Source: Gammaproteobacteria bacterium
Lineage (GTDB): Bacteria > Pseudomonadota > Gammaproteobacteria > Ga0077536
Direction: 5' to 3'
Length of the DNA stretch: 64,000 bases
NCBI GenBank assembly: GCA_016191285.1
Contig: JACPPA010000033.1
Coordinates: 1 to 64,000 of the forward strand
The notes under the pieces: generated by a model
The model's database searches: none
Told to the model about the DNA's origin: nothing
What the model saw: only the letters and a program-made list of their open reading frames with translations
Position numbers and translations under genes: made by a program
Shown: piece by piece, positions 31,674 through 40,039 of the stretch
Numbering within the stretch: the first letter of the stretch is position 1
How the letters are laid out: each line of letters begins with the position of its first letter

Positions 31674-32969
31674 CTAAATTTCCTGCGACACCTTCTCGGT
31701 AGTCACCGATAAGCGATGAATTAGGGTTCGCAGAAACACCTTTAAGAATCGTACCTGACAATTGAGCGAGACCTGGCTAATAACGCTGGCATTCACCTTT
31801 AACAGCGATGTTGGACCATTGGCGACGATGGTCGCCGTGCGTTTAGTTTTGGCGAGATAGCCCATTTCCCCAAAGCAGTCACCGGCATTCAGACCGCGTA
31901 GCGTTTTGCCGAGCTTACGCACGGCAACTTCTCCATGCACCAGAATGTAGAAAGAATCGTCTAAATCGCCTTCCAAAATAATTTTGCTGTTATCCGGATA
32001 ATCCTGCCATTTGCCAGCGCGCACGATCTCCCAGATTTCCGCATCTGGAAACCCTTGGAAAAAGTCGAGTTGCTTAACGGCGGCAAATTTTTCCTGTTCC
32101 GAAATATTCTCTTGCGGCTGTTCGAGCAGACGCTCGAACGCTTTGCTTAGGTCGATAGCGAGATCGGCGCCCATTTGATAACGGGCTGCGCGATCCTTGG
32201 CCAGCGCCTTGGCGACGATCGTGTCCAGGCTGGGGTGGACATCGCCGCGGAGCTCACTTAACGGCGGCGGCACATCGTGCATGATTCGTTGCACCAAACG
32301 CGAAAAATTGTCCGCGGCAAACGGATGCTTCCCGGTGAAGAGCTCGAACATCACAATACCGAGCGAAAATATATCCGTTTGGTTGGTTAAATAATCCTCG
32401 CTGACCTGCTCGGGCGACATGTAACGCGGCGAACCGACCAAGCCGAGCGGCATCGTCTCGGTGGAATCCATCTTGGTTAAATGCGCGATGCTAAAGTCGC
32501 CAATCTTCACATCCATGGTTTCGGTCACCAGGATATTCGTCGGCTTGATGTCACGATGGATCACGCCTTGTTTGTGCGCGTAATCGAGCGCCTTGGCGCA
32601 TTTGAAAACCATCTCGACGACCTTATCGATCGGCAACAGGTTGTCACCACGGCAGTACGGCTTAAGGGTCTGCCCGCCTTCGACATATTCCATGACGATG
32701 TAGCAGATTTCACCATCCACCCCGGCATCATAAATCGCGATGATGTTGGGATGGGTAAGGCGCCCCGCCGTGTGCGCCTCATTGAAAAACATCTTGCGGT
32801 AGCGTTGCCCCGATTCCTCGTCGTTCAATTGCTCGGCGTGCGCTACCTTGATCGCGACCGGCCGGTCGATATACGGATCGTGGCCCAAGTACACCGTCCC
32901 CATACTGCCACGATTGATCTCGCGGATGACTTCATACTTACCAAGACGGTGCGGAGGGGAATCGCTCAT
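31674..32969 (-). CDS. Ser/Thr protein kinase with C-terminal CNB-type domain (copy 2, DFS variant)
   Basis: 431 residues. Kinase region 10-270: nucleotide loop NRGSMG (first Gly replaced by Asn), Lys41 in VAIK, HRDIKPTNIL, and GDFSIAH where Ser replaces the Gly of DFG. CNB-type region 300-420: SKIILEGDLDDSFYILVHGE and GDCFGEMGYLAKTKRTATI. No membrane segment. It is closest to copy 3, with which it shares DFS. It is monocistronic and reads leftwards, divergent from pgi (170 bp between starts). Catalysis may be altered or substrate-gated; Asp and Lys are kept, so it is not clearly a pseudokinase. Confidence 0.9.
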   Translation of the reverse strand: MSDSPPHRLGKYEVIREINRGSMGTVYLGHDPYIDRPVAIKVAHAEQLNDEESGQRYRKMFFNEAHTAGRLTHPNIIAIYDAGVDGEICYIVMEYVEGGQTLKPYCRGDNLLPIDKVVEMVFKCAKALDYAHKQGVIHRDIKPTNILVTETMDVKIGDFSIAHLTKMDSTETMPLGLVGSPRYMSPEQVSEDYLTNQTDIFSLGIVMFELFTGKHPFAADNFSRLVQRIMHDVPPPLSELRGDVHPSLDTIVAKALAKDRAARYQMGADLAIDLSKAFERLLEQPQENISEQEKFAAVKQLDFFQGFPDAEIWEIVRAGKWQDYPDNSKIILEGDLDDSFYILVHGEVAVRKLGKTLRGLNAGDCFGEMGYLAKTKRTATIVANGPTSLLKVNASVISQVSLNCQVRFLKVFLRTLIHRLSVTTEKVSQEI

Positions 32970-33139
32970 AGGTAATCAAGAATAGCACGGTGGTATAGTG
33001 GATTGCAGGCAGGTCGTCCGCGGCTGTGACGGCGCTCTACCGTTTACTAATCGATTGTTCTACAAGTCGGCCAAACCCGTGGGTACTTGAGCGGTTTACT
33101 CCGCAAGGCGCATTGGCTTAGTGCTGTGATGGAGAAATC

Positions 33140-34759
33140 ATGATAATGAGTTTGCCAACCCTTCAATCAATGTTGAATGAATACGCCGACGGCTGGCATA
33201 CGCGACGGCTCCGGTCGCTGTTTGATCTGGCGCCAAATCGGGCTGCCGAGTTCACGGTCGAAGCTGCCGGGCTAACCCTCGATTACAGTAAAAACCATAT
33301 CGATGCGAAGATCCGCGACGCGCTGCTGAACTTGGCAGCGGCGAGCGGCCTTAGCGCAAAAATCGAAGGCTTATTCACTGGCGCGATGCTGAACCGTACC
33401 GAACAGCGCGCAGTGTTACATACCGCGCTCAGGGCCGCGCCTAGCGAGACGCCCACCGCGGTGGCGAGCGAGGTCGCGGCCGTTAAGCAGCGCATGCGCG
33501 AATTGGTCACGGCGTTACATACTGGGCAATGGCGCGGTCACACCGGCCTCGCCATTACCGATGTGGTCAATATCGGGATCGGTGGCTCGCATCTCGGACC
33601 GCAATTGGCGTGCGCGGCATTGCGCGATAACCACGTGCCGCAATTGCAAGTGCATTTCGTGTCTAACGTCGACGGCGGAGATATCGCGAGTCAGCTGACG
33701 CGGCTCGATCCGGCGCGCACGCTGTTCATCGTTGCCTCAAAATCGTTCGCCACGCCTGAAACCGCATTGAACGCGCGTACCGCGGAGCGCTGGCTGCAAG
33801 CGCGCCTCGCCGATCCCGCGGCCAATCCCCGGCACTTCATCGCCATCACGGCTCACCCGGATCGGGCGGTCAAGTTCGGCATCGCGCGCGAAAATGTCTT
33901 GCCGATGTGGGATTGGGTTGGCGGCCGTTATTCGTTGTGGTCAGCGATAGGCTTGCCCATCGCACTCGCCGTCGGCATGGATTCTTTTGAGGCCATGCAG
34001 GCCGGCGCAGCCAGCATGGATCGTCATTTTCGAAGCGCGCCATCCGCCACCAATTTACCGGTGCTATTGGCCTTGGTCGGGATCTGGAACACGAATTACC
34101 TGGGAGCGGAGACGCTCGCCGTGGTGCCGTACGATGAACGCTTGTTTTATCTGCCGTCCTACCTGCAACAACTTGAAATGGAAAGTAACGGCAAGCGCGT
34201 GCTCGAATCGAACACCTTGGTTAGCGGCCACACCGCGCCAATTTTATGGGGTGGATTGGGGACTAATGTCCAACACGCGTTCTTTCAATTGTTACATCAG
34301 GGCACGCGCTTGATCCCGGTGGATTTTGTGCTCGCGCTGCACAACCCACGCTCGCCGCCTGGGCATCACGACATGTTGATCGCGAATTGTCTGGCCCAAG
34401 CCGAGGCGTTGATGTGTGGTCGTACGCGCGAAGAAGCCGTGGCGACGAGCGCTAACGTACCCGGCATCGATCTTCCACTACATCGCGCAACGGCCGGTAA
34501 TCAACCGAGCAATATGCTGGTGATGGAAGCCCTCACCCCAGCGACTTTCGGCGCGTTGCTCGCGCTCTACGAGCACAAGACCTTTGTACAAGGCGTGATC
34601 TGGGGAATTAATTCTTTTGACCAATGGGGCGTAGAGCTCGGCAAGGAACTGGCGCAATCACTGTTGAATGAGATCGAAACGGCCCAAGTGGGTGCGCACG
34701 ATAGTTCGACCACGGCGTTACTTCAACGATATTTACGGGCGAGACAGTCTGTCGAATAA
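33140..34759 (+). CDS. pgi: Glucose-6-phosphate isomerase
   Basis: 539 residues, normal length. Signatures: NIGIGGSHLGPQLA, SKSFATPET, GGRYSLWSAIGLP and QGVIWGINSFDQWGVELGKEL, which hold the catalytic Glu, His and Lys. It interconverts glucose-6-phosphate and fructose-6-phosphate in glycolysis and gluconeogenesis. ATG 33140 follows GATGGAGAAATC; ATG 33146 is an alternative. It sits alone between two kinase-CNB genes. Confidence 0.96.
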   Translation: MIMSLPTLQSMLNEYADGWHTRRLRSLFDLAPNRAAEFTVEAAGLTLDYSKNHIDAKIRDALLNLAAASGLSAKIEGLFTGAMLNRTEQRAVLHTALRAAPSETPTAVASEVAAVKQRMRELVTALHTGQWRGHTGLAITDVVNIGIGGSHLGPQLACAALRDNHVPQLQVHFVSNVDGGDIASQLTRLDPARTLFIVASKSFATPETALNARTAERWLQARLADPAANPRHFIAITAHPDRAVKFGIARENVLPMWDWVGGRYSLWSAIGLPIALAVGMDSFEAMQAGAASMDRHFRSAPSATNLPVLLALVGIWNTNYLGAETLAVVPYDERLFYLPSYLQQLEMESNGKRVLESNTLVSGHTAPILWGGLGTNVQHAFFQLLHQGTRLIPVDFVLALHNPRSPPGHHDMLIANCLAQAEALMCGRTREEAVATSANVPGIDLPLHRATAGNQPSNMLVMEALTPATFGALLALYEHKTFVQGVIWGINSFDQWGVELGKELAQSLLNEIETAQVGAHDSSTTALLQRYLRARQSVE

Positions 34760-34833
34760 ATCTCGCAATGGCCTTTTGAGACGCCAGAAGGAGTTTTTGG
34801 AACGCTTCTAAATAAAAGCTCCGATGGGTAACC

Positions 34834-34990
34834 AGGCCAAGCCGGCCGGCAGTTGGGTGCGCGCTCCGCTCTTCTTCGCCGGCCCTCCCTGGCCGGCTCG
34901 TCGCTGTTCCGCGTGCGGCGCTGTCCTGCGCCGCACGCTTCACAATGACGCTACGCGCGCACCCAACTACCGCCTCCCTGCTCCTCCGAG
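34834..34990. repeat. Hairpin-rich palindromic stretch
   Basis: The 252-bp gap 34760-35011 holds nested inverted repeats. GTTGGGTGCGCGC (34852-34864) pairs with GCGCGCACCCAAC (34955-34967). Inside lie GCCGGCCCTCCCTGGCCGGC and GCGTGCGGCG/CGCCGCACGC, and just outside is CCGCCTCCCTGCTCCTCCGAGGCGG. It sits between convergent pgi and a kinase gene and could act as a two-way terminator or be a degenerate mobile repeat. Confidence 0.65.
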
Positions 34991-35011
34991 GCGGTATTCA
35001 CGAGCGCTTAT

Positions 35012-36295
35012 CTAAAGTCCCGCGCGCACGACTAAATCATTGGTCTTCGACAATCTGTCGATCAAAACACGCAAAAACACCCGGCTAAAGCGCAGCTGAC
35101 ACTCCGTAGTGGCTTGCTCGATCAATGTCGCGTTGAACTTCATCAGCGACACCGGGCCATCAGCGATCACGCTGGCCGTGCGCCGGATCTTACTTAAATA
35201 GCCCATTTCACCAAAGCAATCGCCCATTCTGAGTTGGCCAAGCGGGTGGCTCTGTTTGGTGACATTGACGGTACCGTTGATGATGATGAAAAAGGAATCG
35301 TCGACATCGCCCTCGCGGATCAGTATTTCGCCTGGCGCCGCCTCTTGCCACACACTGGCGCGAATGATCTCCCAGATCTCGGCGTCGAGAAATCCGCGGA
35401 AAAAATCGAGCGGCTTCACTAGCTCAAATTTCTCCCGCGCTGGAATATCTTCCTGCGGGCGCTCGAGATGCGTGAACGCGGTGCTTAAGTCCGACGCCAG
35501 GTCGAGCCCCATACGGTAACGTCGTTCCGGAGTTTTCTCGAGACATTTGAAAACTATCCGTTCCACGATTGGTGGCAGATCTGCACGGTGCGAACTAAGC
35601 GGAACGGGATCTTCGTTGATGACTCGATGGATCAAGTTCGAAAAGCTTTCGCCACCAAACGGATGCTGACCCGTCAACATTTCATACGCGACAATACCGA
35701 GCGAAAATAAATCGGTTTGATGCGAAATTATGTCTTCCTGAATTTGTTCGGGCGACATATAGCGCGGCGATCCCACAAACCCCATCGGCATCGTTTGCGA
35801 CATATCGGTGCGATTGATATGCGCAATGCTGAAATCCGCGATTTTTACATCCATATCGTGGGTCAGCAGAATATTCGACGGCTTGATATCACGATGAATC
35901 ACGCCTTGGCGGTGCGCGTAATCAAGCGCTTTTGAACAGCGAAAAATCAATTCTGCAACTTGATTGACCGGCAGTAGGTTATCGGATCGACAATAGGACC
36001 GAAGCGTGTCGCCGTTCTCGATCAACTCCATGACGATGTAGCATTTATCCTCATCCACCCCGGCATCGAAAATATCGAGAATATTCGAATGGCGAAGCAT
36101 ACCGGCGGTGTGCGCTTCGTTGAAGAACATTTTGCGAAAGCGTTCACCCGAGTCGCGGTCCTTCAACGCATCCGCCATGGCGACTTTCACCGCGACCTGC
36201 CGATCGATATAGGGATCATAGGCTTCGTACACGATGCCCATGCTGCCGCGGCCAATTTCGCGGGCGATCTCGTATTTGCCAAGTTTGGTAAACAT
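35012..36295 (-). CDS. Ser/Thr protein kinase with C-terminal CNB-type domain (copy 3, DFS variant)
   Basis: 427 residues. Kinase region 6-265: loop GRGSMG intact, Lys37 (VAVK), HRDIKPSNIL, and ADFSIAH with Ser for Gly in DFG. CNB-type region 295-410: GEILIREGDVDDSFFIIING and GDCFGEMGYLSKIRRTASV, including the Arg of the phosphate-binding cassette. It is cytosolic by sequence. Divergent from the SCO gene 115 bp away. Copies 2 and 3 are clearly close relatives; copy 1 is more distant. Confidence 0.9.
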   Translation of the reverse strand: MFTKLGKYEIAREIGRGSMGIVYEAYDPYIDRQVAVKVAMADALKDRDSGERFRKMFFNEAHTAGMLRHSNILDIFDAGVDEDKCYIVMELIENGDTLRSYCRSDNLLPVNQVAELIFRCSKALDYAHRQGVIHRDIKPSNILLTHDMDVKIADFSIAHINRTDMSQTMPMGFVGSPRYMSPEQIQEDIISHQTDLFSLGIVAYEMLTGQHPFGGESFSNLIHRVINEDPVPLSSHRADLPPIVERIVFKCLEKTPERRYRMGLDLASDLSTAFTHLERPQEDIPAREKFELVKPLDFFRGFLDAEIWEIIRASVWQEAAPGEILIREGDVDDSFFIIINGTVNVTKQSHPLGQLRMGDCFGEMGYLSKIRRTASVIADGPVSLMKFNATLIEQATTECQLRFSRVFLRVLIDRLSKTNDLVVRAGL

Positions 36296-36410
36296 TCAAT
36301 TCAATCGCAGGTAATTTGCATAGGTTCACGTGTAGTGTACCTGACGACGCCATTTCGCAAAGCCTCGCCGGAATCGCTCGCGGCCGCGTGCCTTCGGTAT
36401 AATCGCGGCC

Positions 36411-37064
36411 ATGGATCCCGCCGCCAACCGCCTGCGTCACGTCGTCGTCGTCGCTACTTTAATTATCGGCGCGTTTGGCGCCGGCGTTTATTTCGCGCTG
36501 GGACCGGCCGGCGGCGACTCGCAGGCCAACATACCCGGATTGTTATGGCCGAATCCGCCCCGCGTAGATACTTTCGCGCTGACCAACGCCGATGGTCAAC
36601 CGCTCGATACCGCGTACCTCACCGGGAAATGGACCCTAGTCTTCTTCGGTTTCACGCATTGTCCTGATGTTTGTCCAACCACGCTCGCGACGCTGAAAAG
36701 CGTGCGCGAACTGCTGATAACGGCCGACCCATTCAAGTCCACGCTGCAAGTGCTTTTCGTGTCGGTCGATCCGGAACGCGATAATCCAGCCGCTTTAAAA
36801 TCGTACGTCAGTTACTTCGATCCGAGCTTCAATGCGGCGACCGGCACGGAAGCCGAACTTAAAGCCATAGCGCGCGAACTCGGGATTATCTACGCCAAGA
36901 TCCCAACGGCCGATCCAGCCGTATATAACGTCGACCACACGGCCTCGGTGCTGCTCATCGGTCCGGCGGCCACGCTGATAGGCGTCTTTCCACCGCCCCA
37001 CCGCGCCGACCAGATTGCGCAACGCGTGCGTCAAATCGCGGCCTTTGCGGCGACCCATTCATGA
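36411..37064 (+). CDS. SCO1/SenC-family copper chaperone
   Basis: 217 residues with one N-terminal membrane anchor (residues 12-32, VVVVATLIIGAFGAGVYFAL). The thioredoxin-like domain has the copper motif CPDVCP (GFTHCPDVCPTTLATLK) and the conserved His in NVDHTASVLLI. It delivers copper to the CuA site of cytochrome oxidase or acts as thiol-disulfide reductase at the outer face of the inner membrane. It overlaps the PCu(A)C gene by 4 bp, so both are one copper-handling operon. Confidence 0.93.
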   Translation: MDPAANRLRHVVVVATLIIGAFGAGVYFALGPAGGDSQANIPGLLWPNPPRVDTFALTNADGQPLDTAYLTGKWTLVFFGFTHCPDVCPTTLATLKSVRELLITADPFKSTLQVLFVSVDPERDNPAALKSYVSYFDPSFNAATGTEAELKAIARELGIIYAKIPTADPAVYNVDHTASVLLIGPAATLIGVFPPPHRADQIAQRVRQIAAFAATHS

Positions 37065-37483
37065 TCAAGATTATCGGTGCCGCCTTGCTGCTAGTGACGG
37101 CGAATTCGCCCGCCTGTACGGGCTTGACGATCGACCAAGGGTGGGTGCGAGAACCGCCACCCGGCGCCACCGTCGCGGCCGCGTTCATGACCTTGCGCAA
37201 TAACGGCGCCGCGCCCATCACGATAACGGCCGTCAGCAGCCGTCGCTTCGCCCACGCCATGCTTCACCAGTCGATGACCGTCGATGGCACCGCGCGCATG
37301 GTGGCGCATGAGACGCTGGTAGTGGCGCCACACAATTCGATCCAGCTCGCGCCCGGAGGGTTGCACCTCATGTTGATGCAACCGAACATGTCTCTGAGGA
37401 AAGGTCAACAGGTCGAAATTGAATTCGATTGCGGTGGACATCGCAGCACGGTGGATTTGCCGATTCGACGCGACTTACCCTAA
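37061..37483 (+). CDS. PCu(A)C-family periplasmic copper chaperone
   Basis: 140 residues with a signal peptide (MIKIIGAALLLVTANSPACT). The copper-binding pattern of His and Met residues is visible: HAMLHQSMTVDGTARMVAHE, later GGLHLMLMQPNMSL. It binds Cu(I) and passes it to SCO or cytochrome oxidase in the periplasm. Start ATGA overlaps the SCO gene stop, which supports joint function in oxidase assembly. Confidence 0.93.
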   Translation: MIKIIGAALLLVTANSPACTGLTIDQGWVREPPPGATVAAAFMTLRNNGAAPITITAVSSRRFAHAMLHQSMTVDGTARMVAHETLVVAPHNSIQLAPGGLHLMLMQPNMSLRKGQQVEIEFDCGGHRSTVDLPIRRDLP

Positions 37484-37540
37484 ACCTCTACCTTCGATCC
37501 GGTAAATGCCTTAACCGAATGTGTAAATGCCGTCTCAGTC

Positions 37541-37674
37541 CAGAACTCATCTCAAAACTCATTCTGGAGCGCCCATACGTTGTTGCGCGAGGACCGAAAG
37601 TTGCTCATTTACTGCGTGCAAGCCGCGCGCCCGGTCTGGACACCCCACAATGAGTTTTGAGATGAGTTCTAGTC
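37541..37674. mobile_element. 129-bp element with perfect 22-bp terminal inverted repeats
   Basis: Positions 37542-37563 and 37649-37670 are perfect 22-bp inverted repeats (start AGAACTCATCTCAAAACTCA). The 85 bp between them encode nothing. AGTC occurs at 37537-37540 and 37671-37674 and could be a 4-bp target duplication. The layout is that of a non-autonomous transposable element unrelated to the YTAR family; as RNA it would form one long hairpin. It lies between the copper operon and psd. Confidence 0.8.
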
Positions 37675-37690
37675 GGGAAAAGAATTAAGC

Positions 37691-38554
37691 GTGGCGAGTC
37701 TTCGCGATTACCTCAAAGTACTACCGCAATATATCTACGCGCAGCACACCGCGTCGCGCGTTATCCGGCGCCTGACCCACTCGCGAAGACGGTGGCTGGC
37801 GGCGTGGTTGATTCGACGTTTTATGCGCGTCTACGCCGTCGATTTAAGCGAGGCGGTGGAACCGAATCCTGGCGCTTATCCCACCTTCAATGCGTTTTTC
37901 ACGCGCGCGTTGCGGCCCGGGACGCGGCCGCAACCGACCGATGACTCGGCCGTTGCAAGTCCTGCCGACGGCGTGGTCAGCGAATTCGGCCAACTCCTAG
38001 GCGACCGAATCCTGCAAGCCAAAGGACAGTATTATTCGGTCGACACGCTACTCGCGAATGATCTTTACGCGTCTCAGCAATACCATCGTGGGCGCTTCGC
38101 CACGATTTACCTCGCGCCCGGCAATTATCATCGCGTGCACGCGCCGCTCGCCGGCCAGATCCACGAAGCCGTGTATGTGCCGGGCACGTTGTTTTCGGTA
38201 AACGCGCGCACCGCGCGCGTGGTGCCGAATTTATTTACGCGCAACGAACGCGTGATCTTGCACTGTAGCGGCGCTGGCGGTCCCTTCGTGGTGGTTCTGA
38301 TCGGCGCGATGCTGGTCGGCAATATGGAGCTCGTCTGCTGCAAATTGCGGACGCTGATTCGGCAACGCCAAATCGCACGGCAAGGTTTCGATCGCCCGAT
38401 TCCGTTCGCGCGCGGCGCGGAATTAGGGCGCTTTAACATGGGCTCAACCGTTATCGTGCTGTTTCCGCGCGACACACTCGTATGGAGCGAGGCGCTAATA
38501 CCCGGGCACGTGATTCAGATGGGGCAAGTCCTGGGGCGGCTAATTCGCCGCTAA
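37691..38554 (+). CDS. psd: Phosphatidylserine decarboxylase proenzyme
   Basis: 287 residues from GTG 37691. It has the self-cleavage motif in GRFNMGSTVIVLFP (MGST here, LGST in E. coli; cleavage makes the pyruvoyl group from Ser), the family motif SPADGVVSEFG and the GNYHRVHAP His. It makes phosphatidylethanolamine at the inner membrane. No phosphatidylserine synthase gene is next to it. Its end is 45 bp from the convergent nuoN. Confidence 0.95.
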   Translation: MASLRDYLKVLPQYIYAQHTASRVIRRLTHSRRRWLAAWLIRRFMRVYAVDLSEAVEPNPGAYPTFNAFFTRALRPGTRPQPTDDSAVASPADGVVSEFGQLLGDRILQAKGQYYSVDTLLANDLYASQQYHRGRFATIYLAPGNYHRVHAPLAGQIHEAVYVPGTLFSVNARTARVVPNLFTRNERVILHCSGAGGPFVVVLIGAMLVGNMELVCCKLRTLIRQRQIARQGFDRPIPFARGAELGRFNMGSTVIVLFPRDTLVWSEALIPGHVIQMGQVLGRLIRR

Positions 38555-38599
38555 AGTGGCTCCCACCAAAGTTGCCAATGTGGTCAATGCGCTTGCGCG

Positions 38600-40039
38600 C
38601 TACCAGGGCAGATACGGAATAGTCGCCGAGATGCAGATGGTCATCAGCGCGCTCGGCATCACGCCGAGGGCGAGCACCGCCAGCGTATTTACCGAGAATA
38701 CCAATTTTAGGTCCGCCGACGTTTCACTGTTCAGCGCCTCGGACGGCTCATCGAAGTACATTATTTTAACGATGCGGAGGTAGTAGTACGCGCCAACAAT
38801 TGAAAAGAAGACCGCGACCCCGGCCAGCCACACATAGTTCGCGACGACTACTTCCTTCAACACAAACCATTTCGCCCAAAAGCCGCCGAACGGCGGGACA
38901 CCCGCCATCGAGAACATCAAAATCATCAGCATGAAGGCCAGCCACGGATTGCGCTTGGCCAATCCCGCCAGATCGCTTACCTGATCAGATTCCGAATGCG
39001 CCGACGCCAACAAGATAATTGCACCGAAGGCGCCCATGCTCATCAGCGCGTACATCGTGACGTAAAACATCGAGGCCGCATAACCAGACGCAGTCGCCGA
39101 CAACATCCCCAACAGAAAAAACCCCATATGCGCAATCGTCGAATAGGCGAGCATGCGTTTCAAATTCGATTGCGCGATGGCCAGGATATTGCCCACACCC
39201 ATCGACAGTAGCGCGAGAATTACCAACATCTGTTGCCATTCCTCGACTAGCCCCCATAGGCCATCGACCAGCAATCGCATGGCCATCCCGAACGCGGCGA
39301 GTTTGGGCGCTGTGCCAATAAACTGCGTGACGGGAGTGGCCGCGCCTTGATAAACATCGGGAAGCCACATGTGAAACGGCACCAAACCGAGCTTAAAGGC
39401 GATCCCGACCACCAGGAACACGAGACCGAAAGTAAGCAGCAGCCGTTGTTGCTCCAAGTGGTCAACTTTAATGAGCAACTCTGATAAATCGAGCGTGCCG
39501 GCGACGCCGTATAGCATCGACATGCCATAGAGCAGCATGCCCGAGGCCAACGCCCCGAGCACGAAGTATTTCATCGCCGCTTCCGAGGCATTGACCGAGT
39601 CGCGTTGCATGGCGACCAGCGAATACAGCGATAACGATAGAAGTTCCAGACCGAGGTAGATGGTAATCAGGCTGTTCGCGGAGACCAGAATCATCATCCC
39701 GAGCGTGGCGAACAACGCCAGCGGATAGTATTCGCTCGGCACACTCGGCCGTTTGTTGAAATATTCCCGGGCGTAGAAAAAAGATAAAACCACTAGCACC
39801 AATAGAAATGCCTTGAGCACGGTCCCTAGAACATCGACCCGAAACGTACCGGAAAATCCAAACGTGGCCGCTTCCGGCACGTAACTCGCAACCTGGCCAA
39901 GCACGATGAGGCAGCTTCCGACCGTGCACCAAAAGGTCACCCCCGGGTGGCGCTTGCCAATGAACGCATCCAGCAGCAGCACCCCACAAGCCAGCCCGAG
40001 CAGCAGCATTTCCGGAATGATTAATGAGATGTCATTCAT
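38600..40039 (-). CDS. nuoN: NADH-quinone oxidoreductase subunit N
   Basis: 479 residues from ATG 40039; the longer frame begins inside nuoM. It is a Mrp-antiporter-like proton channel of complex I with many membrane helices, the conserved Lys in IAFKLGLVPFHMWLPDVYQG and the helix-breaking PVTQFIGTAPK. Last gene of the operon; overlaps nuoM by 8 bp. After its stop comes the convergent psd, with no strong hairpin visible between. Confidence 0.96.
   Translation of the reverse strand: MNDISLIIPEMLLLGLACGVLLLDAFIGKRHPGVTFWCTVGSCLIVLGQVASYVPEAATFGFSGTFRVDVLGTVLKAFLLVLVVLSFFYAREYFNKRPSVPSEYYPLALFATLGMMILVSANSLITIYLGLELLSLSLYSLVAMQRDSVNASEAAMKYFVLGALASGMLLYGMSMLYGVAGTLDLSELLIKVDHLEQQRLLLTFGLVFLVVGIAFKLGLVPFHMWLPDVYQGAATPVTQFIGTAPKLAAFGMAMRLLVDGLWGLVEEWQQMLVILALLSMGVGNILAIAQSNLKRMLAYSTIAHMGFFLLGMLSATASGYAASMFYVTMYALMSMGAFGAIILLASAHSESDQVSDLAGLAKRNPWLAFMLMILMFSMAGVPPFGGFWAKWFVLKEVVVANYVWLAGVAVFFSIVGAYYYLRIVKIMYFDEPSEALNSETSADLKLVFSVNTLAVLALGVMPSALMTICISATIPYLPW

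Noticed and set aside
31674-36295. Pseudokinases
   Set aside because: Lys, HRD-Asp and the Asp of DFS are all kept, so loss of catalysis cannot be claimed from Gly-to-Ser alone.
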